Assembly: GCF_005048225.1 (NCBI RefSeq) | Contig: NZ_SUNI01000023.1 | Coordinates: forward strand, 1-51,142 | Source: Paracoccus gahaiensis | GTDB taxonomy: Bacteria > Pseudomonadota > Alphaproteobacteria > Rhodobacterales > Rhodobacteraceae | DNA: 51,142 bases | Direction of reading: 5' to 3' | In this document: positions 8,057-15,417 of the stretch, in pieces | How the letters are laid out: the number at the start of each line of letters is the position of its first letter | Position numbering within the stretch: the first letter of the stretch is position 1 | Notes under the pieces: model-generated | What the model was told of the DNA's origin: nothing | The model's input: the letters and a program-made list of their open reading frames with translations, nothing else | Database searches by the model: none | Translations under genes and position numbers: made by a program

Positions 8057-8979
8057 ATTTCGCTTTCGAAAGAAAATGCTGGGCCCTTCCGGCGAACCCG
8101 ACCGATGCCACTGTCCGGCAGGTGGTAGCCAATGATCTGCCAATCCTCGTCCGCCAGTCGTGCAAGCATGGACGCACGCGTCTGCGCCGCAAGTTCGGGA
8201 TCGTGATCGGTGGCGGTTCCTAAGTCCGGGCGCGCAAAACCTGTCAGCGAGGTGACAAAATCACCAGTCACGAAAATGCCCTCTTGTGGTGTTCCAACCG
8301 CGAAGGACATGTGGCCTGGTGTGTGACCGGGCGTCAGGACGGCGCGGATGCCCGGCAGGATTTCGACATCATCGTCAAACTGCTCCATCCGATCTCCGAT
8401 TGCAGTCAGCCGGCGCATCGCTCCGGCAGCGAAGGATTGACGTTCCTCGCTGATGGTGTCCATCGTGCTAGGATCAGTCCAGTAACTGAATTCGACCTTT
8501 CCCATCTTCAGCGCGGCTTTGGGAAACAGCGGCTCGTCGAACTCGTCCAGAAGACCCCATAGATGATCGGGATGTCCGTGCGTAAAGATCACATCGGTCA
8601 CATCCTCGGGTGAAACATCGATAAGAGAAAGCGCCTCGGCCAATTTGCCTGCAGTCGGCATGAAATCGGGGCCCGAACCCACGTCGAACAGCACAATATG
8701 ATCACCCTGACGCAAAAGCGTGACATTAAGCGAGCTGTGAACCATTGCCAGAGGATCAATCTTTAGGCTGGCCAAAAGTTCGTCGCGCTCACCTTCCGGG
8801 ATGATGGAAAAGGCGAATTCGGGCGGAAACTCGAGATGCCCGTCCGAGAGGCTATCGATGCGCAGATCGCCTGCAGTCATAGTGGTGACTGCCCAGCCAC
8901 GTTGGGGCAGAAGCGGCAGTGCGGACACCGAGATCAGCGCGGCCGTCCGGGCCAGAACAAAGCGACGGGTGACGTGCAT
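8053..8979 (-). CDS. Exported MBL-fold metallohydrolase (SoxH-like)
   Basis: 308 residues. The N-terminus has consecutive arginines (VTRRFVLART) and a hydrophobic stretch ending near WAVT, compatible with a Tat signal. The zinc motif is intact (FTHGHPDHLWG, about residues 133-143), followed by TPGHTPGHMS and VTGDFV, so hydrolase activity is expected. Paracoccus sox clusters carry an MBL-fold protein, SoxH, of similar type; its exact reaction is unsettled. It lies 45 nt after soxW and overlaps the next MBL gene by ATGA, so it is probably co-transcribed with soxVW. Confidence 0.75.
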   Translation of the reverse strand: MHVTRRFVLARTAALISVSALPLLPQRGWAVTTMTAGDLRIDSLSDGHLEFPPEFAFSIIPEGERDELLASLKIDPLAMVHSSLNVTLLRQGDHIVLFDVGSGPDFMPTAGKLAEALSLIDVSPEDVTDVIFTHGHPDHLWGLLDEFDEPLFPKAALKMGKVEFSYWTDPSTMDTISEERQSFAAGAMRRLTAIGDRMEQFDDDVEILPGIRAVLTPGHTPGHMSFAVGTPQEGIFVTGDFVTSLTGFARPDLGTATDHDPELAAQTRASMLARLADEDWQIIGYHLPDSGIGRVRRKGPAFSFESEI

Positions 8980-9024
8980 GGCGATTACCTTCCTGTCATC
9001 ATGGCAGCATAGTGGTTCTTGTGA

Positions 9025-9579
9025 TCACTCACGGGACAGGATGTCCCGGACGTTCTGGCTCGAAGTCGGCCCGCCAGTTTGGACCCACTCCAGAACGGCT
9101 AACAGATCATTGGCCTTCAGCACTCCTGGGGTCACTGCGATGGTGGCACCGGTAGCGTCCTTCTCCGTAGCGGGGACGGGAGACATAAAGACCAGCATCG
9201 GGGTTACCGTGACGCCCCACTTGGAAGCGGCCCGCTTTTCCGTCAGTACCGTACCGTCGATGTCCGTCAATTCGGTGCTGCCGAACAGATCAACCTGCAC
9301 CACGTCGAAATGCTTGCGGATCATCCGGTCGATGCGGGGGTCACTCAACACTTGGTTATGCAGTTGCGCGCAATAGATGCAGCCCCGCTGCTCCACTATC
9401 AGCAGCAGGTGGCGCCCTTCCTCGGCGGCCTCCTGAATGTCTTCGGTCAGTACCTTGAAGCTGTTTTTCAGCCAGTCTGGCTTGTGCAGCCCGTCATCCC
9501 TCAAGAGCATTCGACCAGCCAAAGCCGGGGGCGTCAGAAGCGCTAGGACAAGGCTTAGGGCAAGACCAATTTGCATCAT
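9025..9579 (-). CDS. soxW: SoxW, exported thioredoxin-like protein
   Basis: 184 residues from ATG 9579, which overlaps the soxV stop within ATGATG; the open frame extends further upstream but that part lies inside soxV. A Sec signal ends near PPALAG. The thioredoxin active site is EQRGCIYC, and a cis-proline follows in TVTPMLVF. In Paracoccus, SoxW is a periplasmic thioredoxin that receives electrons from SoxV. The tight overlap with soxV supports this assignment. Confidence 0.85.
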   Translation of the reverse strand: MMQIGLALSLVLALLTPPALAGRMLLRDDGLHKPDWLKNSFKVLTEDIQEAAEEGRHLLLIVEQRGCIYCAQLHNQVLSDPRIDRMIRKHFDVVQVDLFGSTELTDIDGTVLTEKRAASKWGVTVTPMLVFMSPVPATEKDATGATIAVTPGVLKANDLLAVLEWVQTGGPTSSQNVRDILSRE

Positions 9580-10313
9580 CGCGTTGTTGCACTCCAGTCC
9601 ATGTTGTCCACCATGACGGCGGCAATTCGATTTACCCCATCTGTGACGATCAGGATGGCGAACAGAATAAGCATGGCGCCCATGATCCGCTCGACCAAGC
9701 CCAGCATTCGCCGGTGGCGGGCCACCCAGGACATGAACGGCCGGGAAAAGAACGAAATGAGAACGAAGGGAAAGGTCATCGACAGACCATAAACCAGCAG
9801 CAGTGCGGCCCCCTGCCATAGGCTGTCCTGCCCTGAGGCGACAAACAGGATGGCAGCAAGCGCCGGCCCCGCGCAGGGGGTCCAGCCAAATCCAAAAGCC
9901 AGCCCCATAGTATAGGCGCCGATCAATGTCGCAGGATCGCCGGAGGACTCAATTCTTACCTGCCTATAAAGAAACGGAATGCGGATGATGCCCAGGAAGT
10001 GCAGGCCGAACAGCCCTAAGATCGCAGCCGCGACCCAAGACAGTTCAGTTCGCCACTGGGAAAAGGCCGATCCGGCCGCTGTGGCACCAAGACCTAACAG
10101 TACGAAGATGGTCGTGACGCCAAGTGAAAACGCGATAGCGCCGACGACGATTCGCCGCTGTGCGCGATAATCTAATCTCCCAGATCCCTGGAGCTCTGCG
10201 ATCGAGACCCCGGCTAAATAGCACAGATAGAACGGCACCATCGGCAGGATGCAGGGGGAGAGAAACGACAGTATTCCCGCGACAGCAGCCCCGACCCATG
10301 TGATTTCAGGCAT
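9576..10313 (-). CDS. soxV: SoxV, CcdA-type membrane electron carrier
   Basis: 245 residues with about six membrane helices. Two conserved cysteine-proline sites, FLSPCILPMVPF near residue 20 and GWTPCAGPALAA near 145, are the redox pair of CcdA/DsbD-type proteins that carry reductant from cytoplasmic thioredoxin across the membrane. In sox clusters SoxV feeds SoxW and is needed to keep the SoxYZ carrier active. GAAAGG lies 6-7 nt before the ATG. It is the first gene of the soxV-soxW-MBL-MBL unit and is divergent from soxS. Confidence 0.9.
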   Translation of the reverse strand: MPEITWVGAAVAGILSFLSPCILPMVPFYLCYLAGVSIAELQGSGRLDYRAQRRIVVGAIAFSLGVTTIFVLLGLGATAAGSAFSQWRTELSWVAAAILGLFGLHFLGIIRIPFLYRQVRIESSGDPATLIGAYTMGLAFGFGWTPCAGPALAAILFVASGQDSLWQGAALLLVYGLSMTFPFVLISFFSRPFMSWVARHRRMLGLVERIMGAMLILFAILIVTDGVNRIAAVMVDNMDWSATTR

Positions 10314-10369
10314 CGACGACCTTTCGGCAAATCCGGCTAGTCGGGTGCCCCGCCTTCACCGTGCTTGCA

Positions 10370-10398
10370 TTGACACCTTTATATCATCATATTGGAAT
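10370..10398 (+). promoter_or_regulatory. Candidate promoter for soxS
   Basis: A perfect -35 TTGACA at 10370-10375, a 17-nt spacer and TGGAAT (4 of 6 matches to the -10 consensus) at 10393-10398, about 30 nt before the soxS start. It overlaps the oppositely directed soxV promoter. Confidence 0.5.
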
Positions 10399-10417
10399 AC
10401 GTATCTCCATTCGTCAA
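10389..10417 (-). promoter_or_regulatory. Candidate promoter for soxVW operon
   Basis: On the minus strand TTGACG (10417-10412), a 17-nt spacer and CAATAT (10394-10389), facing soxV. Its -10 overlaps the -10 region of the soxS promoter, so one regulator bound here could block both. TATTC in the spacer matches a half-site also found in front of soxX. Confidence 0.45.
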
Positions 10418-10427
10418 TGTGGTTCCC

Positions 10428-10874
10428 ATGCCCATGATCCTGCGTCCGGCCCATTTTCGCCCTTCCGCCATGATCGTGGCCTTGATCGTGGCATGGGCAA
10501 TGGTCGCCACAGCAGCCGCTGCGGCGCAGTTTCAGCTTCTCATGTTTGAACGCGATGGTTGCAGCTATTGTCGGCAGTGGAATGAGGAGATTGGCCCTGC
10601 CTATCCCAAGACTGCAGAGGGCCGAGCCGCTCCGCTTCAACGGCTCGACATCAATGCTCCTTTACCGCAGGGCGTGACGCTGACCGCGCGGCCTCCGGTC
10701 TTCACGCCCACCTTTGTGCTGCTGTCCGGCGGAACCGAGGTTGGCCGGATCGAGGGCTATGCCGGCGACGAATTCTTCTGGGTTTTCTTGGAACGCCTTC
10801 TGCACGATGCTGGGTGGTCGTTGTCCAAGCCCACTGACGAGACCTCGTCCGTTCCGGGAAGGTCCAAACCTTAG
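10428..10874 (+). CDS. soxS: SoxS, periplasmic thioredoxin-like protein
   Basis: 148 residues from ATG 10428; ATG 10434 or 10470 are possible, and no start has a clear Shine-Dalgarno sequence. A signal peptide ends near ATAAAAA. The redox site is ERDGCSYCRQW (CxxC), followed by EEIGPAYPKTAEGR, a pattern typical of SoxS. In Paracoccus, SoxS is periplasmic and reduces or reactivates SoxY. It heads a short transcript with the DUF302 gene and is divergent from soxVW. Confidence 0.85.
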   Translation: MPMILRPAHFRPSAMIVALIVAWAMVATAAAAAQFQLLMFERDGCSYCRQWNEEIGPAYPKTAEGRAAPLQRLDINAPLPQGVTLTARPPVFTPTFVLLSGGTEVGRIEGYAGDEFFWVFLERLLHDAGWSLSKPTDETSSVPGRSKP

Positions 10875-10910
10875 TTTCCAACGCCACATAATAGCAGGAG
10901 AGACGATCAG

Positions 10911-11393
10911 ATGAACGACACAGCAAAATTTGGGGCTTGGGCTGCACTTTTGGTGTTCACCTTGTCTCAAGGACAGGCGGCTGCGCAGGATGCCTCGTCA
11001 CCGGGCTTGGACGGCGAAACTTATATTCGCACAGTTGAGGGGACGTTCGACGATATTTCGTTCGCAGTGGAACAAGCGATCACAAACGAGGGCTTGGTGA
11101 TCGATCTGACCAGCCATGTTGGCGACATGTTGGCGCGCACCAAAGACGATGTTGGTGGATCCAAGGATCTGTTTACCAATGCCGACATCTTCAGCTTTTG
11201 TTCGGCGTTGGTGTCTCGAGAGGTCATGGAAGCCGATCTAGCTAACATCCAGCACTGCCCCTATACCATCTTTGTCTACGAAACGGCAGACGAACCAAAC
11301 AAAATAACGGTTGGCCATCGCTATTATTCTGGCAAGACAATGATGCCAGTTAACGAAATGCTGACTAAGCTGGTTGATAGTGGGACTAAATAA
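10911..11393 (+). CDS. Exported DUF302-family protein
   Basis: 160 residues with a Sec signal ending near QAAAQDA. The mature part shows the DUF302 pattern: FDDISFAVEQAITNEGLVI near the start and CPYTIFVYETADEPNKITVGHR near the end. Two cysteines (in SFCSA and QHCPY) may pair. DUF302 has no established function. The gene follows soxS by 36 nt with an AGGAGA ribosome site, so it is probably co-expressed with soxS. Converging soxT ends 47 nt beyond. Confidence 0.75.
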   Translation: MNDTAKFGAWAALLVFTLSQGQAAAQDASSPGLDGETYIRTVEGTFDDISFAVEQAITNEGLVIDLTSHVGDMLARTKDDVGGSKDLFTNADIFSFCSALVSREVMEADLANIQHCPYTIFVYETADEPNKITVGHRYYSGKTMMPVNEMLTKLVDSGTK

Positions 11394-11439
11394 CTGTGCG
11401 GAAGGTGGCAGCCAACGGCTCCAGCCGACAGCAGGAGCT

Positions 11440-12501
11440 TTACAAATCGCCGGGCATGAGCAGCCGCTGCAGGCCCACCCAAGCTCCAGCGCCAATTGAA
11501 AGCAGGGTCACAGGGCCTGACCACGCGAGCAAGGCAGTAGCGGTCAGGCCCTGGCCAATGGTGCAGCCCATCGCAATGACACCGCCGACACCCATCAGGA
11601 TCGCACCTCCCAATTGGCGGCCCAGTTCCCGTGGATCGTCGCAGGCCTCCCATCGGAAGCTTCGCCGCCACAGCGATCCCGCTACTGCTCCAGCAAGTGT
11701 ACCAAACACCAGCCCCACCGAGAACGATGGCGCCGTCCCCGTCGCGGTCATTAGATACAGAATCGAGCGTCCAACCGGCGCGGTATAAGAGGGACCCTCT
11801 ACAAGAACGGCGTCCATGCTGTACTCGGCTATTTGAGTGGTGCCGAGGAAGGAAAGCATGACCGACATGCCCACACCGGCGGCGCAGGTTACCGTCAAGG
11901 CTGAGGTGCGCACCTGCGGATGGCGCATCCCAGTCACGATCAGAAGCAAACCCAGGGCGGCGGCAAGCCAGGTAGGGTCAAGACTGGTTATAGAAGATAG
12001 CCCTTCGCTGATCCCGGACCGCCCGGCCTGCTCGGTTTGAGGAAAGATGAAGGCTCGCAATGGGGCCAGCGGCCCTGCAAGCGTGGCGTAGGTGGCGATC
12101 CCCAAAACCACCACGATCAAGATGGAGCGGATATCACCGTCGCCGGCCCGCACCAAGGCTCCAAAGCCGCAGTTTCCGGCCATGGCCATGCCATAGCCGA
12201 ACAGCAAGCCGCCCGCGACGCTGGCCACCGGGTTCCAAGCGAGGGTGTGATACAAGGTGCGGCCGATGTCGATCATGTTCGACGCATCGGCCAAATGGGT
12301 CGATATAATGGCGACACCGAGAGCAAGGCTCCAGATATGAAGACGGCGATAATCATGGCCGATCAACGCCGTTTCCAGCGCACCGAGTGTACAAAAATCG
12401 CCAAGCCGCGCGCATAGCCCTAGAAGGATGCCAACGCCGAGCCCGACGGTTCCGGCTTGGAGACCTGCCGCAACATCCGTTGCTAAGGCTACACCGATCA
12501 C
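11440..12501 (-). CDS. soxT: SoxT, YeeE/YedE (TsuA-type) sulfur-compound permease
   Basis: 353 residues from GTG 12501, which forms a GTGA overlap with the soxR stop (GTG 12504 is in frame just upstream). There are about ten membrane helices. Family cysteine motifs are present: CARLGDFCTLGALE near residues 30-43, AGNCGFGALVRAG in the middle and AMGCTIGQG near the end. The related TsuA imports thiosulfate by passing it between such cysteines. soxT next to soxR is known from other alphaproteobacterial sox loci. The likely role is thiosulfate or sulfur import, possibly delivering inducer to SoxR. Confidence 0.85.
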   Translation of the reverse strand: MIGVALATDVAAGLQAGTVGLGVGILLGLCARLGDFCTLGALETALIGHDYRRLHIWSLALGVAIISTHLADASNMIDIGRTLYHTLAWNPVASVAGGLLFGYGMAMAGNCGFGALVRAGDGDIRSILIVVVLGIATYATLAGPLAPLRAFIFPQTEQAGRSGISEGLSSITSLDPTWLAAALGLLLIVTGMRHPQVRTSALTVTCAAGVGMSVMLSFLGTTQIAEYSMDAVLVEGPSYTAPVGRSILYLMTATGTAPSFSVGLVFGTLAGAVAGSLWRRSFRWEACDDPRELGRQLGGAILMGVGGVIAMGCTIGQGLTATALLAWSGPVTLLSIGAGAWVGLQRLLMPGDL

Positions 12502-12902
12502 CACCTTTGACTATCTTTGTCGCCGAAGAGGCGTGCATAACAGATCAGCAGTTCGCCAATGCGCGGATCCTTGAGCGAGTAGAAAATTGTCTTGCCGTCC
12601 CGGCGCGCCGTAACCAGCCCTTCGATGCGAAGCCGCGCAAGCTGCTGGCTGACGGCCGACTGCCGCGCATCCAGCATTCCTTCGAGCTCTCCGACGTTTT
12701 TCGGCCCTTGTGCGAGATGACACAGGATCAAAAGCCGGCCCTCGTGCCCTAATGCTTTGAAAATGTTAGCAGCCTCCTCGATTGCTGCCGAGCAGGCTGC
12801 TGATTCTGCGTGGACGGCAGCCGAGCGGGGCGCACGGGCATCCTCCCGACCGAACAGCAGATTTCCCAAGCTGAAGCGCGCGATATTTTCCGATCCGCTC
12901 AT
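12498..12902 (-). CDS. soxR: SoxR, ArsR-family repressor of the sox genes
   Basis: 134 residues from ATG 12902, chosen because AAAGGAG sits 6 nt upstream. A 42-residue N-terminal extension precedes an ArsR winged helix (IFKALGHEGRLLILCHL; SAVSQQLARLRIEGLV; KTIFYSLKDP). C61 matches the first sensing cysteine of BigR/SqrR-type persulfide sensors. At the position of the second conserved cysteine there is glycine (G127), and the only nearby cysteine is C121, six residues earlier; C37 lies in the extension. It is coupled to soxT and divergent from soxX. Confidence 0.85.
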   Translation of the reverse strand: MSGSENIARFSLGNLLFGREDARAPRSAAVHAESAACSAAIEEAANIFKALGHEGRLLILCHLAQGPKNVGELEGMLDARQSAVSQQLARLRIEGLVTARRDGKTIFYSLKDPRIGELLICYARLFGDKDSQRW

Positions 12903-12950
12903 CGGTCTCCTTTTGTAATGACCCAAGCCCTTGAGCCAGAACGTCCACTA

Positions 12951-12980
12951 AATATTCAGTTATTGCAATATTAGCATTGC
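12951..12980. promoter_or_regulatory. Candidate SoxR operator between soxR and soxX
   Basis: AATATT at 12951-12956 and again at 12967-12972, 10 nt apart. Inside is ATTC, 8 nt, CAAT, one base from the ATTC-N8-GAAT box described for SqrR. GCAAT, 6 nt, ATTGC (12965-12980) adds a second symmetry. A poor TTGAGC/TATTCA promoter for soxX (12931-12958) would overlap it. Confidence 0.5.
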
Positions 12981-13060
12981 CTCGAAGCTCAAAGATCCTA
13001 AAGTGATCAATGCGTGAGTCGCAAGTGACGGCGGCTTTCGCGCCTTTTGGGAGGGGGCGG

Positions 13061-13540
13061 ATGCAGCGTATTTTTTTGCTTACATTTGTCGTTGCCGGCA
13101 TCGGCGCGGCCGCAATGGCTGAGATCGCGCCGGACCAAGTGCTTTGGGCCGAAGATGGGTCGATCCAAGAGTCGTTGACGGACACGCCGGGCAACCCAGA
13201 TGAGGGCGAGGTGATCATGGCGACAAATGCCTTGGGCAACTGCGTCGCATGTCATGCCGTTGAGGCCATGCCTGACGTACCATTCCAAGGCAATATCGCC
13301 CCTCAACTTGACGGTGTGGCAGATCGCTGGACCGAGGCTGAACTGCGAGGGATTGTTGTTGATGCGAAGCGCATTTTTCCTGAATCCTTCATGCCCGGAA
13401 TGTACAAGGTAGGCCCGTTCATCCGTCCCGGAGTCGCTTACACGGCAAAGCCGCCGGAGATGCCCGAAGACATCAAGCCGATACTCTCTGCCCAGCAGGT
13501 CGAGGATGTCGTCGCTTATCTGATGACGCTCAGCGAATGA
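13061..13540 (+). CDS. soxX: SoxX, cytochrome c subunit of SoxXA
   Basis: 159 residues from ATG 13061, preceded by GGGAGGGGG. After a signal peptide ending near AAMAE comes a single heme c site, CVACH, at about residues 66-70, and a Met ligand region FMPGMYKVGPF. SoxXA oxidatively couples thiosulfate to the SoxY cysteine in the periplasm; SoxX is the monoheme electron-transfer partner. It is the first gene of the soxXYZABCD run. Confidence 0.93.
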   Translation: MQRIFLLTFVVAGIGAAAMAEIAPDQVLWAEDGSIQESLTDTPGNPDEGEVIMATNALGNCVACHAVEAMPDVPFQGNIAPQLDGVADRWTEAELRGIVVDAKRIFPESFMPGMYKVGPFIRPGVAYTAKPPEMPEDIKPILSAQQVEDVVAYLMTLSE

Positions 13541-13593
13541 ATCAGCAGTCTCCCGAAAGGGGCGCCTAGATCGCAACAAAGAAGGAAGAAACT

Positions 13594-14040
13594 ATGCTCA
13601 TTTCACGACGCGGGGTTCTGGCCGCCAGCGCTAGCCTTGCCGGATTGGCATTGTTACCGATGGCGGTGCGGGCCCAGGATGCCGCAGCGGCGCCCGTCCA
13701 GACTGCTGACGAGATGATCGCCGAATTTACCGGTGGCGCCGATGTGACCGAGGGCGACGCTGTGAAGCTAACTGCGCCCGAAATTGCCGAAAACGGCAAC
13801 ACGGTGCCAATTTCAGTCGAGGCAGCAGGGGCATCTGAGATACTGCTGATTGCCGCGGAAAACCCGACGCCAGGTGTGGCGAAGTTTAGCTTTGGCCCGT
13901 TGGCTGCAAAACAGGCTGCAGCGACGCGCATCCGTCTCGCCAAAACCCAAGATGTTGTCGCAATTGCCAAGCTGGCTGACGGCAGCTTTGTGCGTACCGC
14001 TGCCAATGTGAAAGTCACCATCGGCGGTTGCGGCGGCTAA
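13594..14040 (+). CDS. soxY: SoxY, sulfur-carrier subunit of SoxYZ
   Basis: 148 residues. A Tat signal (ISRRGVLAAS) leads to a cleavage site near RAQDA. The protein ends in GGCGG, the swinging arm whose cysteine carries thiosulfate-derived sulfur through the Sox cycle. GAAGGAAGAAA precedes the start. SoxY is probably exported as a complex with SoxZ, which has no signal of its own. Confidence 0.95.
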   Translation: MLISRRGVLAASASLAGLALLPMAVRAQDAAAAPVQTADEMIAEFTGGADVTEGDAVKLTAPEIAENGNTVPISVEAAGASEILLIAAENPTPGVAKFSFGPLAAKQAAATRIRLAKTQDVVAIAKLADGSFVRTAANVKVTIGGCGG

Positions 14041-14062
14041 TTTAAATACAAGGAACAGGAAG

Positions 14063-14392
14063 ATGGCAGAAAACGTCAAACCGCGCGTCCGCGTCCCGAA
14101 GACCGCCTCGAAGGATGAGGTCATTACCATCAAGACCTTGATTTCGCATCCGATGGAATCTGGTCAACGCAAGGACAAGGACGGGAAAACGATCCCGCGC
14201 TCGATCATCAACCGCTTCACCGTTGAGTTTAATGGACAGCTGGTTCTGGACTCCACGCTTGAACCGGCAATTAGCACAAACCCTTATTTCGAGTTCGATG
14301 CGAAGGTACCTGAAACAGGCGAGTTCAAGTTCACCTGGTATGACGACGATGGCTCGATCTACGAGGACGCGCACCAGGTCGAGGTTTCCTGA
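14063..14392 (+). CDS. soxZ: SoxZ, partner subunit of SoxYZ
   Basis: 109 residues with no signal peptide, as expected for a protein carried out by Tat-exported SoxY. Conserved SoxZ features are visible: PRVRVPKTA, ISHPMESGQRKD, IPRSIINRFTVEFNG and EFKFTWYDDDG. It lies 22 nt after soxY with AGGAACAGGAAG before the start. Confidence 0.95.
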   Translation: MAENVKPRVRVPKTASKDEVITIKTLISHPMESGQRKDKDGKTIPRSIINRFTVEFNGQLVLDSTLEPAISTNPYFEFDAKVPETGEFKFTWYDDDGSIYEDAHQVEVS

Positions 14393-14472
14393 ACATAGAA
14401 CACAAGCTCAAATTAACCGGCGTCATGAAGCAAGATACGCGTGTCGCCATCGCCAGGGAGGACTACAGTACC

Positions 14473-15345
14473 ATGAAACTGCCTCGCAGTTCGAAAATGG
14501 CAACCAGCCTTGCGGCGGCTACTTTCGCGTTCATTGCCTCCAGTGCGTCTGCTGAGCCGGTTAAGGACGATCAGTTGATCGTCAATGGCGAGGAAGAAAT
14601 CGCTACGGAGGCACCGGCGCCCCCGCATCTTGATGGCGCAGTCGGTGATACGATCTATTCCGGCTGGCTGTTCCGCGACACCGAGACCCGGGCGATGCAA
14701 AAGGATGACTTCGACAATCCGATGTTCTTGTTCGTGGATGCGGGAATTGAAGCATGGAACACGCGTGAGGGAACCGCAGAAAAATCCTGTGCTGATTGTC
14801 ATAATGAAATCGAGGACAGCATGAAAGGCCTACGCGCGGAGTTGCCCAAGGTGACTCCCGAGGGCGAACTTTGGTCTCTGGAAAATTATGTCAACGACTG
14901 CCGGACCAACCGTATGGGTGCCGAGCCCTGGGGCTGGAACAGTCAAGAAATGAAGAATATGACTGCCGCCATTGGCGTGCAGTCACGCGGGATGCCCGTC
15001 GCGGTAGAAATAGACGGTGATGCTGCGCCTTTCTGGGAGAAGGGCAAGGACATGTATTATACCCGCTATGGTCAGTTGGAAATGTCATGCGCCAACTGCC
15101 ACGAAGACAATTTTGGAAATTATATTCGGTCTGATCATCTCAGCCAAGGGCAAATTAACGGCTTCCCGTTGTATCGGCTTAAAGATCAGGGGGCGGTGTC
15201 AACCCATCAGCGCTTCGTGGGCTGCGTGCGCGATACGCGCGGTGTTCCTTTCGAAGCTGGTAGCCAGGAGTTTCGCGAGCTTGAGCTTTATGTGGCTTCA
15301 CGCGGACTTGGATTACTGGTGGAAACCCCCGCAGTCCGACATTGA
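14473..15345 (+). CDS. soxA: SoxA, diheme cytochrome c subunit of SoxXA
   Basis: 290 residues from ATG 14473, preceded by GGGAGGA; an earlier in-frame ATG at 14425 would spoil the signal peptide, which ends near SSASAE. Two heme c sites are present, CADCH and CANCH, so this is the diheme form. RFVGCVRDTRGVPF near the C-terminus provides the cysteine that ligates the active-site heme and becomes a persulfide. SoxXA joins thiosulfate to SoxYZ. Confidence 0.93.
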   Translation: MKLPRSSKMATSLAAATFAFIASSASAEPVKDDQLIVNGEEEIATEAPAPPHLDGAVGDTIYSGWLFRDTETRAMQKDDFDNPMFLFVDAGIEAWNTREGTAEKSCADCHNEIEDSMKGLRAELPKVTPEGELWSLENYVNDCRTNRMGAEPWGWNSQEMKNMTAAIGVQSRGMPVAVEIDGDAAPFWEKGKDMYYTRYGQLEMSCANCHEDNFGNYIRSDHLSQGQINGFPLYRLKDQGAVSTHQRFVGCVRDTRGVPFEAGSQEFRELELYVASRGLGLLVETPAVRH

Positions 15346-15417
15346 ACAGCAGCAATGTCGGGGCTCGGCGAAATGTCGTGCCTTACGTATGCAATATCCG
15401 AATATAGTGAGGTTACT

